A DNA stretch of 64,000 nucleotides from Campylobacter sp. MIT 99-7217 (lineage in GTDB: Bacteria > Campylobacterota > Campylobacteria > Campylobacterales > Campylobacteraceae). Both the position numbers and the translations under genes were made by a program. Numbering within the stretch: the first letter of the stretch is position 1; each line of letters starts with the position of its first letter. The notes beneath the pieces are model-generated. The model had not been told where the DNA came from, did not search any database, and saw only the letters and a list, made by a program, of their open reading frames with translations. Location of the stretch: NCBI RefSeq assembly GCF_006864365.1, contig NZ_QHLJ01000005.1, forward strand, positions 62,001 to 126,000, given 5' to 3'. This document shows positions 8,480 to 17,719 of the stretch, piece after piece.

Positions 8480-11047
8480 ATGGAAAATATTTTGAATAAA
8501 GATTCAGATATAGAAGTTGTGGATATAGAAAATTCCATTAAGAGTAGTTATCTTGATTATTCTATGAGTGTTATTATAGGGCGTGCTTTGCCTGATGCAA
8601 GAGACGGACTTAAGCCTGTTCATAGGCGTATTTTGTATGCTATGAATGATCTTAATGTAGGAAGCAGAAGCCCTTACAAAAAATCTGCTCGTATCGTGGG
8701 TGATGTCATCGGTAAATACCACCCGCACGGCGATACAGCTGTTTATGATGCCCTTGTTCGTATGGCTCAAAGCTTTTCTATGCGTTATCCAAGTGTTGAT
8801 GGACAAGGAAACTTTGGCTCGATTGACGGAGACGGTGCTGCTGCTATGCGTTATACTGAGGCTAGAATGACGATTTTGGCTGAAGAGCTTTTACGCGATA
8901 TTGATAAAGATACGGTTGATTTTACGCCAAATTATGATGATTCTATGCAAGAGCCTGATGTTTTGCCTGCTCGTGTGCCAAATTTACTTTTAAATGGCTC
9001 AAGCGGTATAGCTGTTGGTATGGCTACAAATATCCCTCCACATAGCTTAAATGAGCTTATAGACGGACTTTTGCATTTGCTTGATAATAAAGAAGCAAGT
9101 TTAGAAGAGCTTATGGGCTTTATCAAAGGACCTGATTTTCCAACCGGAGGTATTATTTATGGCAAAAAGGGCATTATAGAGGCTTACCGCACAGGAAGAG
9201 GCAGGGTTAAGATAAGGGCAAAAACCCATATAGAAAAAAAGTCAAATAAAGATGTTATCGTTATTGATGAATTGCCTTATCAAACCAACAAAGCAAGGCT
9301 TATAGAGCAAATTGCCGAACTTGTCAAAGAAAAGCAAATTGAAGGCATTGCTGAAGTTCGAGATGAAAGCGATAGAGAGGGCATTCGTGTTGTGATCGAG
9401 CTTAAACGCGAGGCGATGAGCGAGATCGTGCTTAATAATCTTTTCAAATCAACCACCATGGAAAGTACCTTTGGCGTTATAATGCTTGCTATTTATAACA
9501 AAGAGCCAAAGATTTTTACCCTTAAAGAGCTTTTAAATTTATTTTTAAATCACAGAAAAACGATCATCATCAGGCGTTCTATTTTCGAGTTGCAAAAGGC
9601 TAGGGCTAGGGCTCATATCTTGGAAGGTCTTAAAATAGCTCTTGATCATATAGAAGAAGTGATCAAGCTTATCCGTGCAAGCGCTGATAATGCTGAGGCT
9701 AAAGAGGGCTTAATGGCTAAATTTGGGCTAAGCGAACTTCAGTCAAATGCGATCTTAGAAATGAGACTTTCCCGTCTTACAGGGCTTGAAAGAGAAAAGA
9801 TAGATAATGAATTAGCCGAGCTTATCAAAGAAATCGCAAGGCTTGAGGAGCTTTTAAAAAGTGAAACTTTGCTTGAAAACTTAATCCGCGAGGAGCTTAA
9901 GGAAATCAGGTCTAAATTTGATGTGCCTCGTATTACTCAAATCGAAGATGATTACGATGATATAGAAATCGAGGATTTGATACCAAATGAAAATATGGTC
10001 GTTACTATAACGCATAGAGGTTATATCAAAAGAGTGCCTAGCAAGCAGTATGAAAAGCAAAAAAGAGGCGGCAAGGGTAAGGTCGCAGTAACTACTTATG
10101 ATGATGATTTCATAGAAAGCTTTTTTACAGCAAACACTCACGATACGCTGATGTTTGTAACTGATCGCGGTCAGCTTTATTGGCTAAAAGTTTATAAGAT
10201 CCCTGAGGGAAGTAGGACGGCTAAGGGTAAGGCTGTGGTTAATCTCATAAATTTACAAGCTGATGAGAAGATCAAGGCTATCATACCAACGAGCGATTTT
10301 AATTCTGATAAATCTTTATGTTTCTTTACTAAAAACGGGCTTGTCAAACGCACAAATTTAAGCGAGTATCAAAATATAAGAAGCGTTGGAGTAAGGGCTA
10401 TAAATTTAGATGAAAATGATGAATTAGTAACGGCTATCGTTGTTTTAAAAGATGAAGAAGAGCTTAAATTTGAAGCAAGTCTTAGCAATGAAAGCTTTGA
10501 GCAAATAAGCGATGAGCTGGCTAAAAATAGCGAAGAAAAAGCAGGTAAAATGCTCTTTGTGGTTACTAAAAAAGGCATGTGTATTAAATTTAATCTTGCA
10601 AGAGTAAGAGAAATAGGGCGTGTGGCTCGTGGAGTGAGTGCGATTAAATTTAAGGAAAAAGATGATGAGGTGGTTGGAGCTGTCTTTATAGAAAATGATG
10701 AGCAAGAAATCTTAAGCATTAGCCAAAAGGGTATAGGAAAACGCACTAATGCTGGTGAATATCGCTTGCAAAGTAGGGGCGGTAAGGGCGTCATTTGTAT
10801 GAAGCTTACTGATAAGACTAAGGATTTAATCGGTGTTGTTATCGTTGATGAAAGTATGGATTTAATGGCACTTACAAGCTCTGGCAAGATGATAAGAGTT
10901 GATATGCACAGCATAAGAAAGGCTGGACGCAATACAAGTGGCGTTATCGTTGTGAATGTTGAAAATGATGAGGTGGTAAGCGTTGCAAAATGTCCTAAGG
11001 AAGAAAATGAAGAGGATAGTGAAATAAGCGAAGAAACAAATTCGTAA
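8480..11047 (+). CDS. gyrA: DNA gyrase subunit A
   Basis: GyrA is the DNA-breaking and rejoining subunit of gyrase, which introduces negative supercoils. The 855-residue protein has the winged-helix/tower core to about residue 500 with catalytic Tyr125 (in AAMRYTE), then a six-bladed C-terminal propeller carrying a GyrA-box-like QKRGGKG. The quinolone-resistance region reads [10 protein letters not shown] with Thr86, Asp85, Asp90 and Ala70, the unmutated residues, so this copy predicts fluoroquinolone susceptibility. The C-terminal tail is very acidic ([12 protein letters not shown]). AAGGAAAA precedes the ATG. Confidence 0.97.
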   Translation: MENILNKDSDIEVVDIENSIKSSYLDYSMSVIIGRALPDARDGLKPVHRRILYAMNDLNVGSRSPYKKSARIVGDVIGKYHPHGDTAVYDALVRMAQSFSMRYPSVDGQGNFGSIDGDGAAAMRYTEARMTILAEELLRDIDKDTVDFTPNYDDSMQEPDVLPARVPNLLLNGSSGIAVGMATNIPPHSLNELIDGLLHLLDNKEASLEELMGFIKGPDFPTGGIIYGKKGIIEAYRTGRGRVKIRAKTHIEKKSNKDVIVIDELPYQTNKARLIEQIAELVKEKQIEGIAEVRDESDREGIRVVIELKREAMSEIVLNNLFKSTTMESTFGVIMLAIYNKEPKIFTLKELLNLFLNHRKTIIIRRSIFELQKARARAHILEGLKIALDHIEEVIKLIRASADNAEAKEGLMAKFGLSELQSNAILEMRLSRLTGLEREKIDNELAELIKEIARLEELLKSETLLENLIREELKEIRSKFDVPRITQIEDDYDDIEIEDLIPNENMVVTITHRGYIKRVPSKQYEKQKRGGKGKVAVTTYDDDFIESFFTANTHDTLMFVTDRGQLYWLKVYKIPEGSRTAKGKAVVNLINLQADEKIKAIIPTSDFNSDKSLCFFTKNGLVKRTNLSEYQNIRSVGVRAINLDENDELVTAIVVLKDEEELKFEASLSNESFEQISDELAKNSEEKAGKMLFVVTKKGMCIKFNLARVREIGRVARGVSAIKFKEKDDEVVGAVFIENDEQEILSISQKGIGKRTNAGEYRLQSRGGKGVICMKLTDKTKDLIGVVIVDESMDLMALTSSGKMIRVDMHSIRKAGRNTSGVIVVNVENDEVVSVAKCPKEENEEDSEISEETNS

Positions 11048-11050
11048 AAG

Positions 11051-11068
11051 TTGGAACACTTCTTGCTT
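11051..11068 (+). promoter_or_regulatory. Sigma-54 promoter for flgPQ
   Basis: TTGGAACA-CTTC-TTGCTT matches the sigma-54 -24/-12 pattern, with GG and GC correctly spaced. It starts 4 bases after the gyrA stop, 36 bases ahead of the flgP ATG. RpoN control by the FlgSR system is the known scheme for these genes in C. jejuni. Confidence 0.85.
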
Positions 11069-11103
11069 GATTAGCTTTGAAATATAGATTGAAAGGTTGT
11101 AAA

Positions 11104-11664
11104 ATGAAAAACTTAACTTTAATGCTTTTCATAGCTTTAATGGTGAGTGGGTGTGTTGTAGCGCCTAAGGGTAAAACCGCGGCAGCTTCTAATTTCACAA
11201 ATCCTCTAGGAACAAGCACGGGTACTTCAGCAACTTCAAGTAGTACAAGTGCTTCTCCTGATATCGTCGTTCAAAAGGTTGATAAGGACGATGTTCGTGA
11301 TATTATCAAACAAGAAAAAATGCTTGCTTTAGATAGTAGTGAAAATGAACTTAGCTTTGGTGCAGTGGGTGAGGGTATCGCTCCTTTAAATACAGTTTCA
11401 CCAGCCCAAGCTCTTGCCCTTGCAAAAAGAGCAGCCCTAGCTGATGGTTACCGCCAGCTTGCAAGTAAGCTTTATGGCGTGAAAGTAAATGGTAAAGATA
11501 CCGTAAAGGATGCGATGCTTAAAAGCTCAGTTATCGATGCTTCGGTTAATGGTTTGATCAAAAATGCAAGTATCGTTGATGAGGATTTTAACCAAGGACT
11601 TTATAGAGTCAATTTAGAACTCAAAATAGATGCTGATAAGTGGAAAGAATTATTTGCTTACTGA
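11104..11664 (+). CDS. flgP: Flagellar basal-disk lipoprotein FlgP
   Basis: FlgP is an outer-membrane lipoprotein that builds the large basal disk under the outer membrane around the Campylobacter flagellar motor and is needed for motility. The 186-residue protein has a lipobox (MVSGC, Cys17), a Ser/Thr-rich linker at about 25-55, and a LPP20-type domain containing the AKRAALADGYRQLASKLYG stretch near 120. I chose the ATG at 11104 because it gives the lipoprotein signal and has AAAGG about 8 bases upstream; the sigma-54 start site lies just before it. flgQ overlaps its end. Confidence 0.88.
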   Translation: MKNLTLMLFIALMVSGCVVAPKGKTAAASNFTNPLGTSTGTSATSSSTSASPDIVVQKVDKDDVRDIIKQEKMLALDSSENELSFGAVGEGIAPLNTVSPAQALALAKRAALADGYRQLASKLYGVKVNGKDTVKDAMLKSSVIDASVNGLIKNASIVDEDFNQGLYRVNLELKIDADKWKELFAY

Positions 11665-12092
11665 TACTCCTTGCTTGTAAGCTTTTTGCCCAAGATGAAT
11701 TTATCTTTTGGGCAGAGCTTTCAAGCAAAAACTACATACTTTTTCATCAAAACGAAAATCTTTCTATGGCTATGACACAAAGCGATGGCTTGAGTAGGTC
11801 TTATGCTTGCGAGATTGCTTATACTCAGGAGGATTTGAGTTATCTTCAAAGAGATGATTTTAAGATGATTGATGATGATATGCCCAAGGCTCTTAAATTT
11901 CGCTTTTTAAATGCTCATAAAGAAGAGCTTGTGCAGTGTTTTATAGGTGCAAAAATCAATGTCAAAGATAAGCTTAATAGCACTTTTTTAAAAGCACAAA
12001 GTGAAACTTATATACAAATGCTACCTCTTCGTTTTAGTGTTGAATTTAAAGAAAATTTAGCCATTATTTATGAGCTTAAAAAACTAAAATAA
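11640..12092 (+). CDS. flgQ: Flagellar basal-disk accessory protein FlgQ
   Basis: FlgQ works with FlgP and is required for FlgP stability and motility in C. jejuni. The 150-residue protein starts with a hydrophobic export signal (residues 1-18, cleaved after LFAQ) and has no lipobox beyond a Cys in the signal core. The start is GTG and lies 25 bases inside flgP in another frame, so translation is likely coupled. The rest is a small periplasmic or membrane-associated domain with no motif I recognise. Its stop overlaps the stop of the convergent AEC permease by 9 bases. Identification rests mainly on position after flgP. Confidence 0.8.
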   Translation: MERIICLLILLACKLFAQDEFIFWAELSSKNYILFHQNENLSMAMTQSDGLSRSYACEIAYTQEDLSYLQRDDFKMIDDDMPKALKFRFLNAHKEELVQCFIGAKINVKDKLNSTFLKAQSETYIQMLPLRFSVEFKENLAIIYELKKLK

Positions 12093-12998
12093 AATCCAAA
12101 CAAGCAAAGGCATAGAAACAAAGGCAAAAAGCACTCCAAAGGCAATGGAGCTGATCGCTAAATTTGTATCAAGCTTAGCCTTAATGATCATCGCACTTGC
12201 TAAAGTCATCGTAGGCACAGAGGATTCAAAAATGGCTACTATGGCTGATGGCGTTGTTTGCATGGAAAAAAGCTTTAAAATCAAGATAAAGATCAAGGGT
12301 GCTAGAAGCATTTTTGCTAAGATGACTAAAAAAGTTGCTTTGTAGCTTGATTTTATCGTTGCAAAGCTAAGTCCTAAGCCTATGGCAAATAAAGCAGTAG
12401 GCGTGGCTGCATCCCCAAACATCTTGATAGGCAAAAAGATTAACTCAGGCAAGCTTATAAGCTTGCACGCAAAACCTAAAGCCAGAGCTATAAATGGCGG
12501 AAAAAGTAAGATCTTTTTTACATTTTGCATGAAATCAATCTTTGTTTTGCTGGCTAAGGATATAACAAAGGGACCAAAAAGACTCATAGGCAAAGCCGTT
12601 GCAAGAGCATCATAAAAGATCACTTCGCTGACAAACTGATTTTGTGCAGGATATAAAGATGAAATGATAGGCAGTCCTATAAATATAGTATTTCCAAAGG
12701 CTGAGAGTAAAAACATGCTCACTAAGGTAGCCTTAGAAAATTTGCATACAAAACCTATAAATACGCTTAAAAATGCAGCGATCAAGCAGGAGCTAAAGCC
12801 CATTAAAACATAAACGATAAGGGAAAAGTCAAATTTAAGATGATAGCTTTTGTCAAAGATCAAGCAAGGCAGAGCAAAGACGATAACAAAGTCAAGAAAG
12901 GCTCTTGCTTGTTTTTGTTTTAAGACATAAATTCGCTTTGCAACATATCCTCCCATAAGTAGAGAAAATATCGTAAATAATGGCTCTAGGACAAACAT
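12084..12998 (-). CDS. AEC-family (auxin efflux carrier type) permease
   Basis: The 304-residue protein is almost entirely hydrophobic, with about ten membrane helices in two inverted halves. A broken-helix style Pro/Gly pattern occurs near the middle (FGDAATPTALFAIGLGLS) and end (FESSVPTMTLASAMIIKA). This is the AEC/BART transporter pattern; bacterial members move malate, malonate or other carboxylates. The substrate cannot be told. It is convergent with flgQ and lies downstream of the flagellin gene on the same strand, separated from it by a terminator, so it probably has its own promoter in the 107-base gap. Confidence 0.8.
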   Translation of the reverse strand: MFVLEPLFTIFSLLMGGYVAKRIYVLKQKQARAFLDFVIVFALPCLIFDKSYHLKFDFSLIVYVLMGFSSCLIAAFLSVFIGFVCKFSKATLVSMFLLSAFGNTIFIGLPIISSLYPAQNQFVSEVIFYDALATALPMSLFGPFVISLASKTKIDFMQNVKKILLFPPFIALALGFACKLISLPELIFLPIKMFGDAATPTALFAIGLGLSFATIKSSYKATFLVILAKMLLAPLIFILILKLFSMQTTPSAIVAIFESSVPTMTLASAMIIKAKLDTNLAISSIAFGVLFAFVSMPLLVWILF

Positions 12999-13075
12999 AT
13001 AACTCCTTTTTTAAACGAGTTATTGTAGTGCGATAAAGCTTAATTTGATTTGAAAATAGAAAAAATAGTTAAAAT

Positions 13076-13099
13076 TTAACCCTTGAAAACAAGGGTTAA
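13076..13099 (-). terminator. Flagellin transcription terminator
   Basis: A perfect 10-base stem (CAAGGGTTAA pairing with TTAACCCTTG) with a 4-base loop lies just past the flagellin stop. On the minus strand it is followed by an AT-rich tract. Confidence 0.75.
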
Positions 13100-13105
13100 A
13101 AAGGA

Positions 13106-14830
13106 TTATTGAAGTAGTCTTAGGACATTTTGTTGCACTTGATTTGCTTGGGCTAGTGCATATGAGCCTGATTGTGAAAGGATATTTTGTTTTGAGAAAT
13201 TTGCTGATTCGCTAGCAAAGTCTACATCTCTTATTGTTGATTCTGCTGATTTGACATTAACCTGAGTAACACTTATGTTGTTGATCGTTACTTCAAGTTG
13301 TTGTTGGGCTGAACCTATATCTGCACGAGTTTGATCAAGGTTAAGTATAGCTGTTTCAGCTATATCCATAACAGCCATAGCACCTTTAAGTGTAGTAACA
13401 CCTGAGGTTTTATCAGCGATATCAAGACCTACTGAAGTTGCTCTTAAAAAGGCGAAATTTGATCTACCTGAGCCAGCAGAATAACCTGAACCCGCAGAAA
13501 CCATATACGCTTGTGAGTATTGCGAGGTGGCTGAAACAACTAGAGTATTTTGAGCAAGCAAGGCAGAAAAGTCATTACCTGATCCTATAGAATAACCAGA
13601 ACCTGCTGTAAAGCCAGAACCTGCTGTACTCATGTAATCTGAAATCGTTTGTGTTATGATAAATTTAGAACCACCAGGATATGCGTTAAATCCTGTAGCA
13701 TCAGCCATTTGAGCATCTAAAGTTCCCTTGCTATCTCTTAAAGATATAGAAGTTTGGGTTACGAAGCTGCCAGCATTTAAATCAAAGCCAAAGCCTGTTC
13801 CACTTATAGAAATATCTTGACCGCTATTTTTAACTAAACTTAAGCGACCATAATTTTCGTATTGTCCAAGCATGATACCTGCTCCACCACCTATATTTCC
13901 ACTGATAGCAATACCACGACCCTCTCTTGAAGTTAAAACTAGCATACCATTGGCATCTTTTGAAGCTTCAACGCCTGTAGTATCTTTTACAGCATTGATC
14001 GCTGAGACAAGCTGTCCATTTTCATCAGCAGCCTTATAGTCGATTTGTCCTATAGTAACGCCATTGATCGCAAAATCAGTTGTTGTATTTCCAGCCTTGA
14101 TAGGAAAAACACCCTTAGTGGTTACATTAAAACTTGCTCTTACCCCTGTTTTATCAGCAACTCTGTTGATTTCTTCGGCTAAAACGCCTATGCCTGTTCC
14201 TGATGAGGTTGAAATGATGACATCAGCAAACTGAAAATCATCAACGCCATCATAGTTCTTGATGACCATTTGAGCTATACCAGCAGCTGTGATATTTTCT
14301 CCTGTTTCAAAGCGAGTAACCCCTATCTTACTTGACATCGTAGGACCTATGGTTGCTTTTATGGTTTGGTTTGAACTTGAACCAATTTGAAATTCTTGGT
14401 TGATAAAGCCACCACTTAAAAGCTGTTTGCCGTTGAAAACTGTGGTATTAGCGATATTGTCAAGTTCTTCCATAAGGCGGTTGATATCTGCTTGAAGCAT
14501 GTTTCTTGTTTTAAGACTTTGACCATCTTGGGCTGCTTGTGTTGCCTTTGTTTTGATCATGTCCAAAATTTTGATTTGCTCGTCCATAGCCTTATCAGCA
14601 GTTTGCAAGATACCTATGGCGTCATTACCATTGTTGATAGCTTGACCTAGTGTTGAGGCTTGAGAGCGAAGCTGATCAGCTATAGCCATGCCTGAAGCAT
14701 CATCTTTAGCTGAGTTGATCCTAAGACCTGAACTTAGTCTTGCAAGCGAGTTATCTAATTCTCTTGAGGTGATAACTGCGTTGGTATGTGCATTTAATGC
14801 ACCTATATTTGTGTTAATCCTTAAACTCAT
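13106..14830 (-). CDS. Flagellin (FlaB-type by promoter)
   Basis: This encodes the flagellar filament subunit, 574 residues, close to the C. jejuni FlaA/FlaB size of about 572. The conserved D0/D1 N-terminus ([17 protein letters not shown]) and C-terminus (ending in [12 protein letters not shown]) frame a variable Ser/Thr/Gly-rich centre with repeated SAGSGYS-like units at roughly 420-480, the region that is O-glycosylated in Campylobacter. I chose the ATG at 14830, matching the invariant flagellin N-terminus. The promoter is of sigma-54 type, like C. jejuni flaB; flaA uses sigma-28 and no sigma-28 box is evident. No second flagellin gene lies next to it, unlike the tandem flaA-flaB of C. jejuni, so I give no A/B symbol. 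Confidence 0.93.
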   Translation of the reverse strand: MSLRINTNIGALNAHTNAVITSRELDNSLARLSSGLRINSAKDDASGMAIADQLRSQASTLGQAINNGNDAIGILQTADKAMDEQIKILDMIKTKATQAAQDGQSLKTRNMLQADINRLMEELDNIANTTVFNGKQLLSGGFINQEFQIGSSSNQTIKATIGPTMSSKIGVTRFETGENITAAGIAQMVIKNYDGVDDFQFADVIISTSSGTGIGVLAEEINRVADKTGVRASFNVTTKGVFPIKAGNTTTDFAINGVTIGQIDYKAADENGQLVSAINAVKDTTGVEASKDANGMLVLTSREGRGIAISGNIGGGAGIMLGQYENYGRLSLVKNSGQDISISGTGFGFDLNAGSFVTQTSISLRDSKGTLDAQMADATGFNAYPGGSKFIITQTISDYMSTAGSGFTAGSGYSIGSGNDFSALLAQNTLVVSATSQYSQAYMVSAGSGYSAGSGRSNFAFLRATSVGLDIADKTSGVTTLKGAMAVMDIAETAILNLDQTRADIGSAQQQLEVTINNISVTQVNVKSAESTIRDVDFASESANFSKQNILSQSGSYALAQANQVQQNVLRLLQ

Positions 14831-14863
14831 TTTAAATCCTTTCAAAATATTGCTCCAAACCAA

Positions 14864-14881
14864 AAGCAAGAAGCGTTCCAA
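14864..14881 (-). promoter_or_regulatory. Sigma-54 promoter for flagellin
   Basis: Read on the minus strand the sequence is TTGGAACG-CTTC-TTGCTT, a full sigma-54 box 33 bases before the flagellin ATG. It differs by one base from the flgPQ box at 11051. Confidence 0.88.
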
Positions 14882-14939
14882 CTTTTTAAATTTACCTATA
14901 AATAAGCCCTTAGAATAAGGCTAAGTATTTTTTAAACTC

Positions 14940-14953
14940 TTTTTTTTTACAAT
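14940..14953 (+). promoter_or_regulatory. -10 box for the CDF transporter operon
   Basis: TACAAT at 14948-14953 directly follows a run of nine T. The AAGGAAAG ribosome site at about 14982 lies downstream. Confidence 0.45.
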
Positions 14954-15022
14954 ACAAGATCAAAAATAAAACAATAAATTTAAGGAAAGCATTGTGCGTG
15001 ATGTTGTAAAAATGAGCATAAA

Positions 15023-15907
15023 ATGCTAGCTCAAAAAGCTACCATTGTTGCAAGTTTGTGTGCCTTGTTTCTTGCTTTGATAAAATTTATCGTTGGAATG
15101 CTTAGCTCAAGCGTTGCAGTTCTTGCAAGTGCTATTGATTCTTTAATGGACTTTGTTATTTCTATCTTTAACTTTCTAGCACTTAAAAAATCCTCACAAA
15201 AGGCTAATGAAAACTATAATTTCGGCTTTTCTAAGATAGAAGCACTTATGGGGCTTGTTGAGGGCTTTTTTATCGTTTGTGTAGGGGCTTTCATCTTTTA
15301 TCAAAGTATCATGAAAATTTATCACAAAGAAGAAATTTTAGATTTAAATTTAAGTATTTTTGTGATGATTTTTGCCTTGATCATAACCGCTTTGCTTGTG
15401 ATTTTTTTAGAATTTGTCGCTAAAAAAACAAAGAGCTTGATCGTGCAAAGTGATTGTTTGCATTATAAGAGTGATTTTTTGACCAATCTTTGCACGCTTG
15501 TGGCTTTGGTTTTGATTTATTTTACAAACTTATATATCATTGATTCGGTTTTTGGTATCTTAATCAGCCTTTATATCGCTTTTAGTGCCTTTAAAATCAT
15601 CAAAAAAGCCATAAATTTCTTAATGGACAAGGCTTTAGAAAAAGAAGTCATAGATCAAATTGCAACGCTCATTAAAGCTCATCAACAAATCATCACTTTT
15701 CATGATCTTAAAACACGCAAAAGCCCACAACTAAACTATCTTAGCGTGCATCTTGTTTTCTCGCCTGATATCTTGCTTATCAAGGCTCATGAAATAGCTG
15801 ATACGCTAGAACAAGACATAAGAAAGCAGTTTCAAGATCAAAGGTGGGAATTTCAAATTCATCTTGATCCTTATGATGATTTTGAAGAAGAAAGGACAAA
15901 GCAGTGA
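15023..15907 (+). CDS. Cation diffusion facilitator family metal exporter
   Basis: The 294-residue inner-membrane protein has six predicted helices. Metal-site Asp residues lie in helix 2 (ASAIDSLMDF) and helix 5 (HYKSDFLTN, the HxxxD pattern of Zn/Fe exporters). A C-terminal ferredoxin-like cytoplasmic domain starts near residue 200. CDF proteins exchange protons for Zn, Fe, Cd or Mn. The ATG has no close Shine-Dalgarno; a 12-codon reading frame starting with GTG at 14995 ends over this ATG (ATGCTAG) and could couple translation. The next gene overlaps by 4 bases (GTGA). The same gene pair occurs in C. jejuni (Cj0948c-Cj0947c) as I recall. Confidence 0.87.
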   Translation: MLAQKATIVASLCALFLALIKFIVGMLSSSVAVLASAIDSLMDFVISIFNFLALKKSSQKANENYNFGFSKIEALMGLVEGFFIVCVGAFIFYQSIMKIYHKEEILDLNLSIFVMIFALIITALLVIFLEFVAKKTKSLIVQSDCLHYKSDFLTNLCTLVALVLIYFTNLYIIDSVFGILISLYIAFSAFKIIKKAINFLMDKALEKEVIDQIATLIKAHQQIITFHDLKTRKSPQLNYLSVHLVFSPDILLIKAHEIADTLEQDIRKQFQDQRWEFQIHLDPYDDFEEERTKQ

Positions 15908-16800
15908 AGCAAGATAGCAAAGATAAACTAAAAATAGCACTCATACAGCAAAAATTTCACGGAAGCAAAAAAGCAAGCGTCGAAAAAACCTGCGAACTGA
16001 TACAAAAAGCTGCCAAGCAAGGAGCAAATTTAGTGTGTCTTGGCGAGCTTCATCAAAGTATGTATTTTTGTCAAAGTGAAAATGTGGATTTGTTTGATTT
16101 GGCAAATGACTTTGAAGAAGATGTGAAATTTTGGGCTAGCATAGCAAAGAAAAATGAAGTTGTCTTGATCGCCTCTCTTTTTGAAAAAAGAGCTTCTGGG
16201 CTTTATCACAACACGGCTTTTGTCTTTGAAAAGGACGGCTCTTTAGCTGGAAAATACCGAAAAATGCACATTCCTGATGATCCTTGCTTTTATGAGAAAT
16301 TTTATTTTACTGAGGGGGATTTGGGTTTTGAGCCTATAAATACAAGCGTTGGACGGCTTGGGGTTTTGATATGCTGGGATCAGTGGTATCCTGAAGCAGC
16401 TAGGCTCATGGCTTTAAAAGGAGCGCAAATTCTCATCTATCCAACGGCTATTGGCTGGTTTGATAAGGATAGCAAAGAAGAAAAGCAAAGACAGCTTGAT
16501 GCTTGGCTTGGTGTGCAAAGAGGGCATGCCATCGCAAATGGGCTTTTTGTGGTGGCTATCAACCGCGTAGGCTTTGAAAAAGATGAAAGTGGGGTGGAAG
16601 CTGGGATTCGCTTTTGGGGGAATTCTTTTATTTTTGGACCTCAGGGTGAAGAGCTTTTTAGGGCAAATTCTACAGATGAAGAAGCTTTCATCAAAGAACT
16701 TGACTTGCAAAGAGGCGAACAGGTAAGAAGGTGGTGGCCTTTTTTAAGAGATAGGCGTATTGATTTTTATTCAGGGCTTACGAAAAGATTTATTGATTAA
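15904..16800 (+). CDS. aguB: N-carbamoylputrescine amidase (carbon-nitrogen hydrolase)
   Basis: This nitrilase-superfamily enzyme is predicted to hydrolyse N-carbamoylputrescine to putrescine, CO2 and ammonia, the last step of the agmatine route to polyamines. The catalytic triad is visible: Glu48 (LGELHQ), Lys120 (KYRKMHIPD) and Cys157 (LICWDQWYPE). The 298-residue length and the WDQWYPEAARLMALKGA block are typical of AguB. The GTG start overlaps the previous stop (GTGA). The partner agmatine deiminase is not in the window, which leaves some doubt about substrate. Confidence 0.85.
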   Translation: MKQDSKDKLKIALIQQKFHGSKKASVEKTCELIQKAAKQGANLVCLGELHQSMYFCQSENVDLFDLANDFEEDVKFWASIAKKNEVVLIASLFEKRASGLYHNTAFVFEKDGSLAGKYRKMHIPDDPCFYEKFYFTEGDLGFEPINTSVGRLGVLICWDQWYPEAARLMALKGAQILIYPTAIGWFDKDSKEEKQRQLDAWLGVQRGHAIANGLFVVAINRVGFEKDESGVEAGIRFWGNSFIFGPQGEELFRANSTDEEAFIKELDLQRGEQVRRWWPFLRDRRIDFYSGLTKRFID

Positions 16801-16812
16801 AAAGGAGAACTT

Positions 16813-17046
16813 ATGGAATTTGGATTTTGGGTGATCGTGATTTTATTTTTATTTACGATTTCTTTGCTTGTCAATCGCTATGAAGCAAAGATTAAATTTT
16901 TTAGATCAAGTATAGAAAAAATACGAGCCGATATAGAAGAGCTTAAAGACTTTGTTGAAAAAAATCGTTTATTGATAGAAAAAAATCGCTCAAACATAGA
17001 AACGATCAGCAAAAAACAAGAAAAAGAAGAGAAAGAAGTATTGTAA
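16813..17046 (+). CDS. Small membrane-anchored coiled-coil protein, function unknown
   Basis: The 77-residue protein has one N-terminal membrane helix (about residues 4-20) followed by a charged coiled coil with a repeated LIEKNRSNIE pattern. AAAGGAG sits well placed before the ATG, 12 bases after the amidase stop, and a terminator follows, so it is the last gene of the CDF-amidase operon. I do not recognise a family. Confidence 0.75.
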   Translation: MEFGFWVIVILFLFTISLLVNRYEAKIKFFRSSIEKIRADIEELKDFVEKNRLLIEKNRSNIETISKKQEKEEKEVL

Positions 17047-17049
17047 AAA

Positions 17050-17074
17050 AAGCCCAAGTTTTTTACTTGGGCTT
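17050..17074 (+). terminator. Rho-independent terminator after the CDF operon
   Basis: A 10-base perfect stem, AAGCCCAAGT with ACTTGGGCTT, has a five-T loop and is followed by AACAATATTTT. Confidence 0.8.
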
Positions 17075-17391
17075 AACAATATTTTGAAAAGACTGATCCC
17101 TATCATCGTCTCTTTTGAAAAAAACTTTATAATAAAATTTGAAATTTGAAAACAAAATCTTATTTTAGCTTACAAAATGCTTTCGCTCAAAAATTTTAAA
17201 GTCTAATCCTAAAAGCTTAATTAAAAAATGAAACAACTTAAGGCTATATAGCATAAATTTAAGCACAAAATAAGTTTTTAAATGTTTGTTAAAAATACTT
17301 TAAAATAAGCATTAGAAATTTTAAACTCAATTAAAAGTAAAAAGTCTTTAAGCCAAATTTTGAAAATTAATATAAATTTAAGCAAATATTC

Positions 17392-17412
17392 AAAAAAAAA
17401 AAAAAATACAAT
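17392..17412 (+). promoter_or_regulatory. A15 tract abutting a -10 box
   Basis: Fifteen A residues (17392-17406) run directly into TACAAT (17407-17412). An AAAGGAG ribosome site and the ATG at 17439 follow. Confidence 0.55.
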
Positions 17413-17438
17413 TATGAATTATTTTTAAAGGAGAAAAA

Positions 17439-17639
17439 ATGAGACTTTTACTTGCAATCTTTTTGCCTTTTGCTGTGTTTTTTACTATAGGTCGCCCTAT
17501 AGCTGGAGTTATTTGTTTGATACTGCAAATCACTTTTATAGGTTGGTTACCAGCAACAGCTTGGGCTATTTATGCACTATCGCAGTATAAAACTGATAAA
17601 AAGATAGAAAAGGCTTTGAAAAATAAAGAGCAAATTTAA
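17439..17639 (+). CDS. YqaE/Pmp3-family small membrane protein
   Basis: The 66-residue protein has two hydrophobic helices separated by a short turn and the family signature (FLPFAVFFTIGRP... and GWLPATAWAIYAL). The Lys-rich tail is longer than in most members (about 52 residues). Pmp3 proteins are small inner-membrane proteins linked to membrane potential and salt stress, with no defined reaction. AAAGGAG lies 4 bases before the ATG. It stands alone between two terminators. Confidence 0.83.
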   Translation: MRLLLAIFLPFAVFFTIGRPIAGVICLILQITFIGWLPATAWAIYALSQYKTDKKIEKALKNKEQI

Positions 17640-17690
17640 TCAAGCTTTGTTATGTTAAAAATTTAACTTAACTAAGCTTTTAAATTAAAA

Positions 17691-17714
17691 AGCCAAGCTT
17701 TGAAAAGCTTGGCT
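17691..17714 (-). terminator. nrfA terminator
   Basis: A 10-base perfect stem, AGCCAAGCTT with AAGCTTGGCT, and 4-base loop; on the minus strand a TTTTTAATTT tract follows. It may also stop transcription from the plus strand. Confidence 0.8.
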
Positions 17715-17719
17715 GGCAA

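Larger units (their letters stand above)
17047..17438. other. 392-base gap without a gene
   Basis: It contains the operon terminator at 17050-17074, about 315 bases of very AT-rich DNA in which I see no gene or structured RNA, and the A15 tract with the -10 of the next gene. A lone TATAAT at 17128-17133 has no suitable partner element. Confidence 0.6.

Noticed and set aside
10369..10932. A 187-codon frame antisense to gyrA
   Set aside because: It lies wholly within gyrA, with Ser/Leu-rich low-complexity translation and no start signal.
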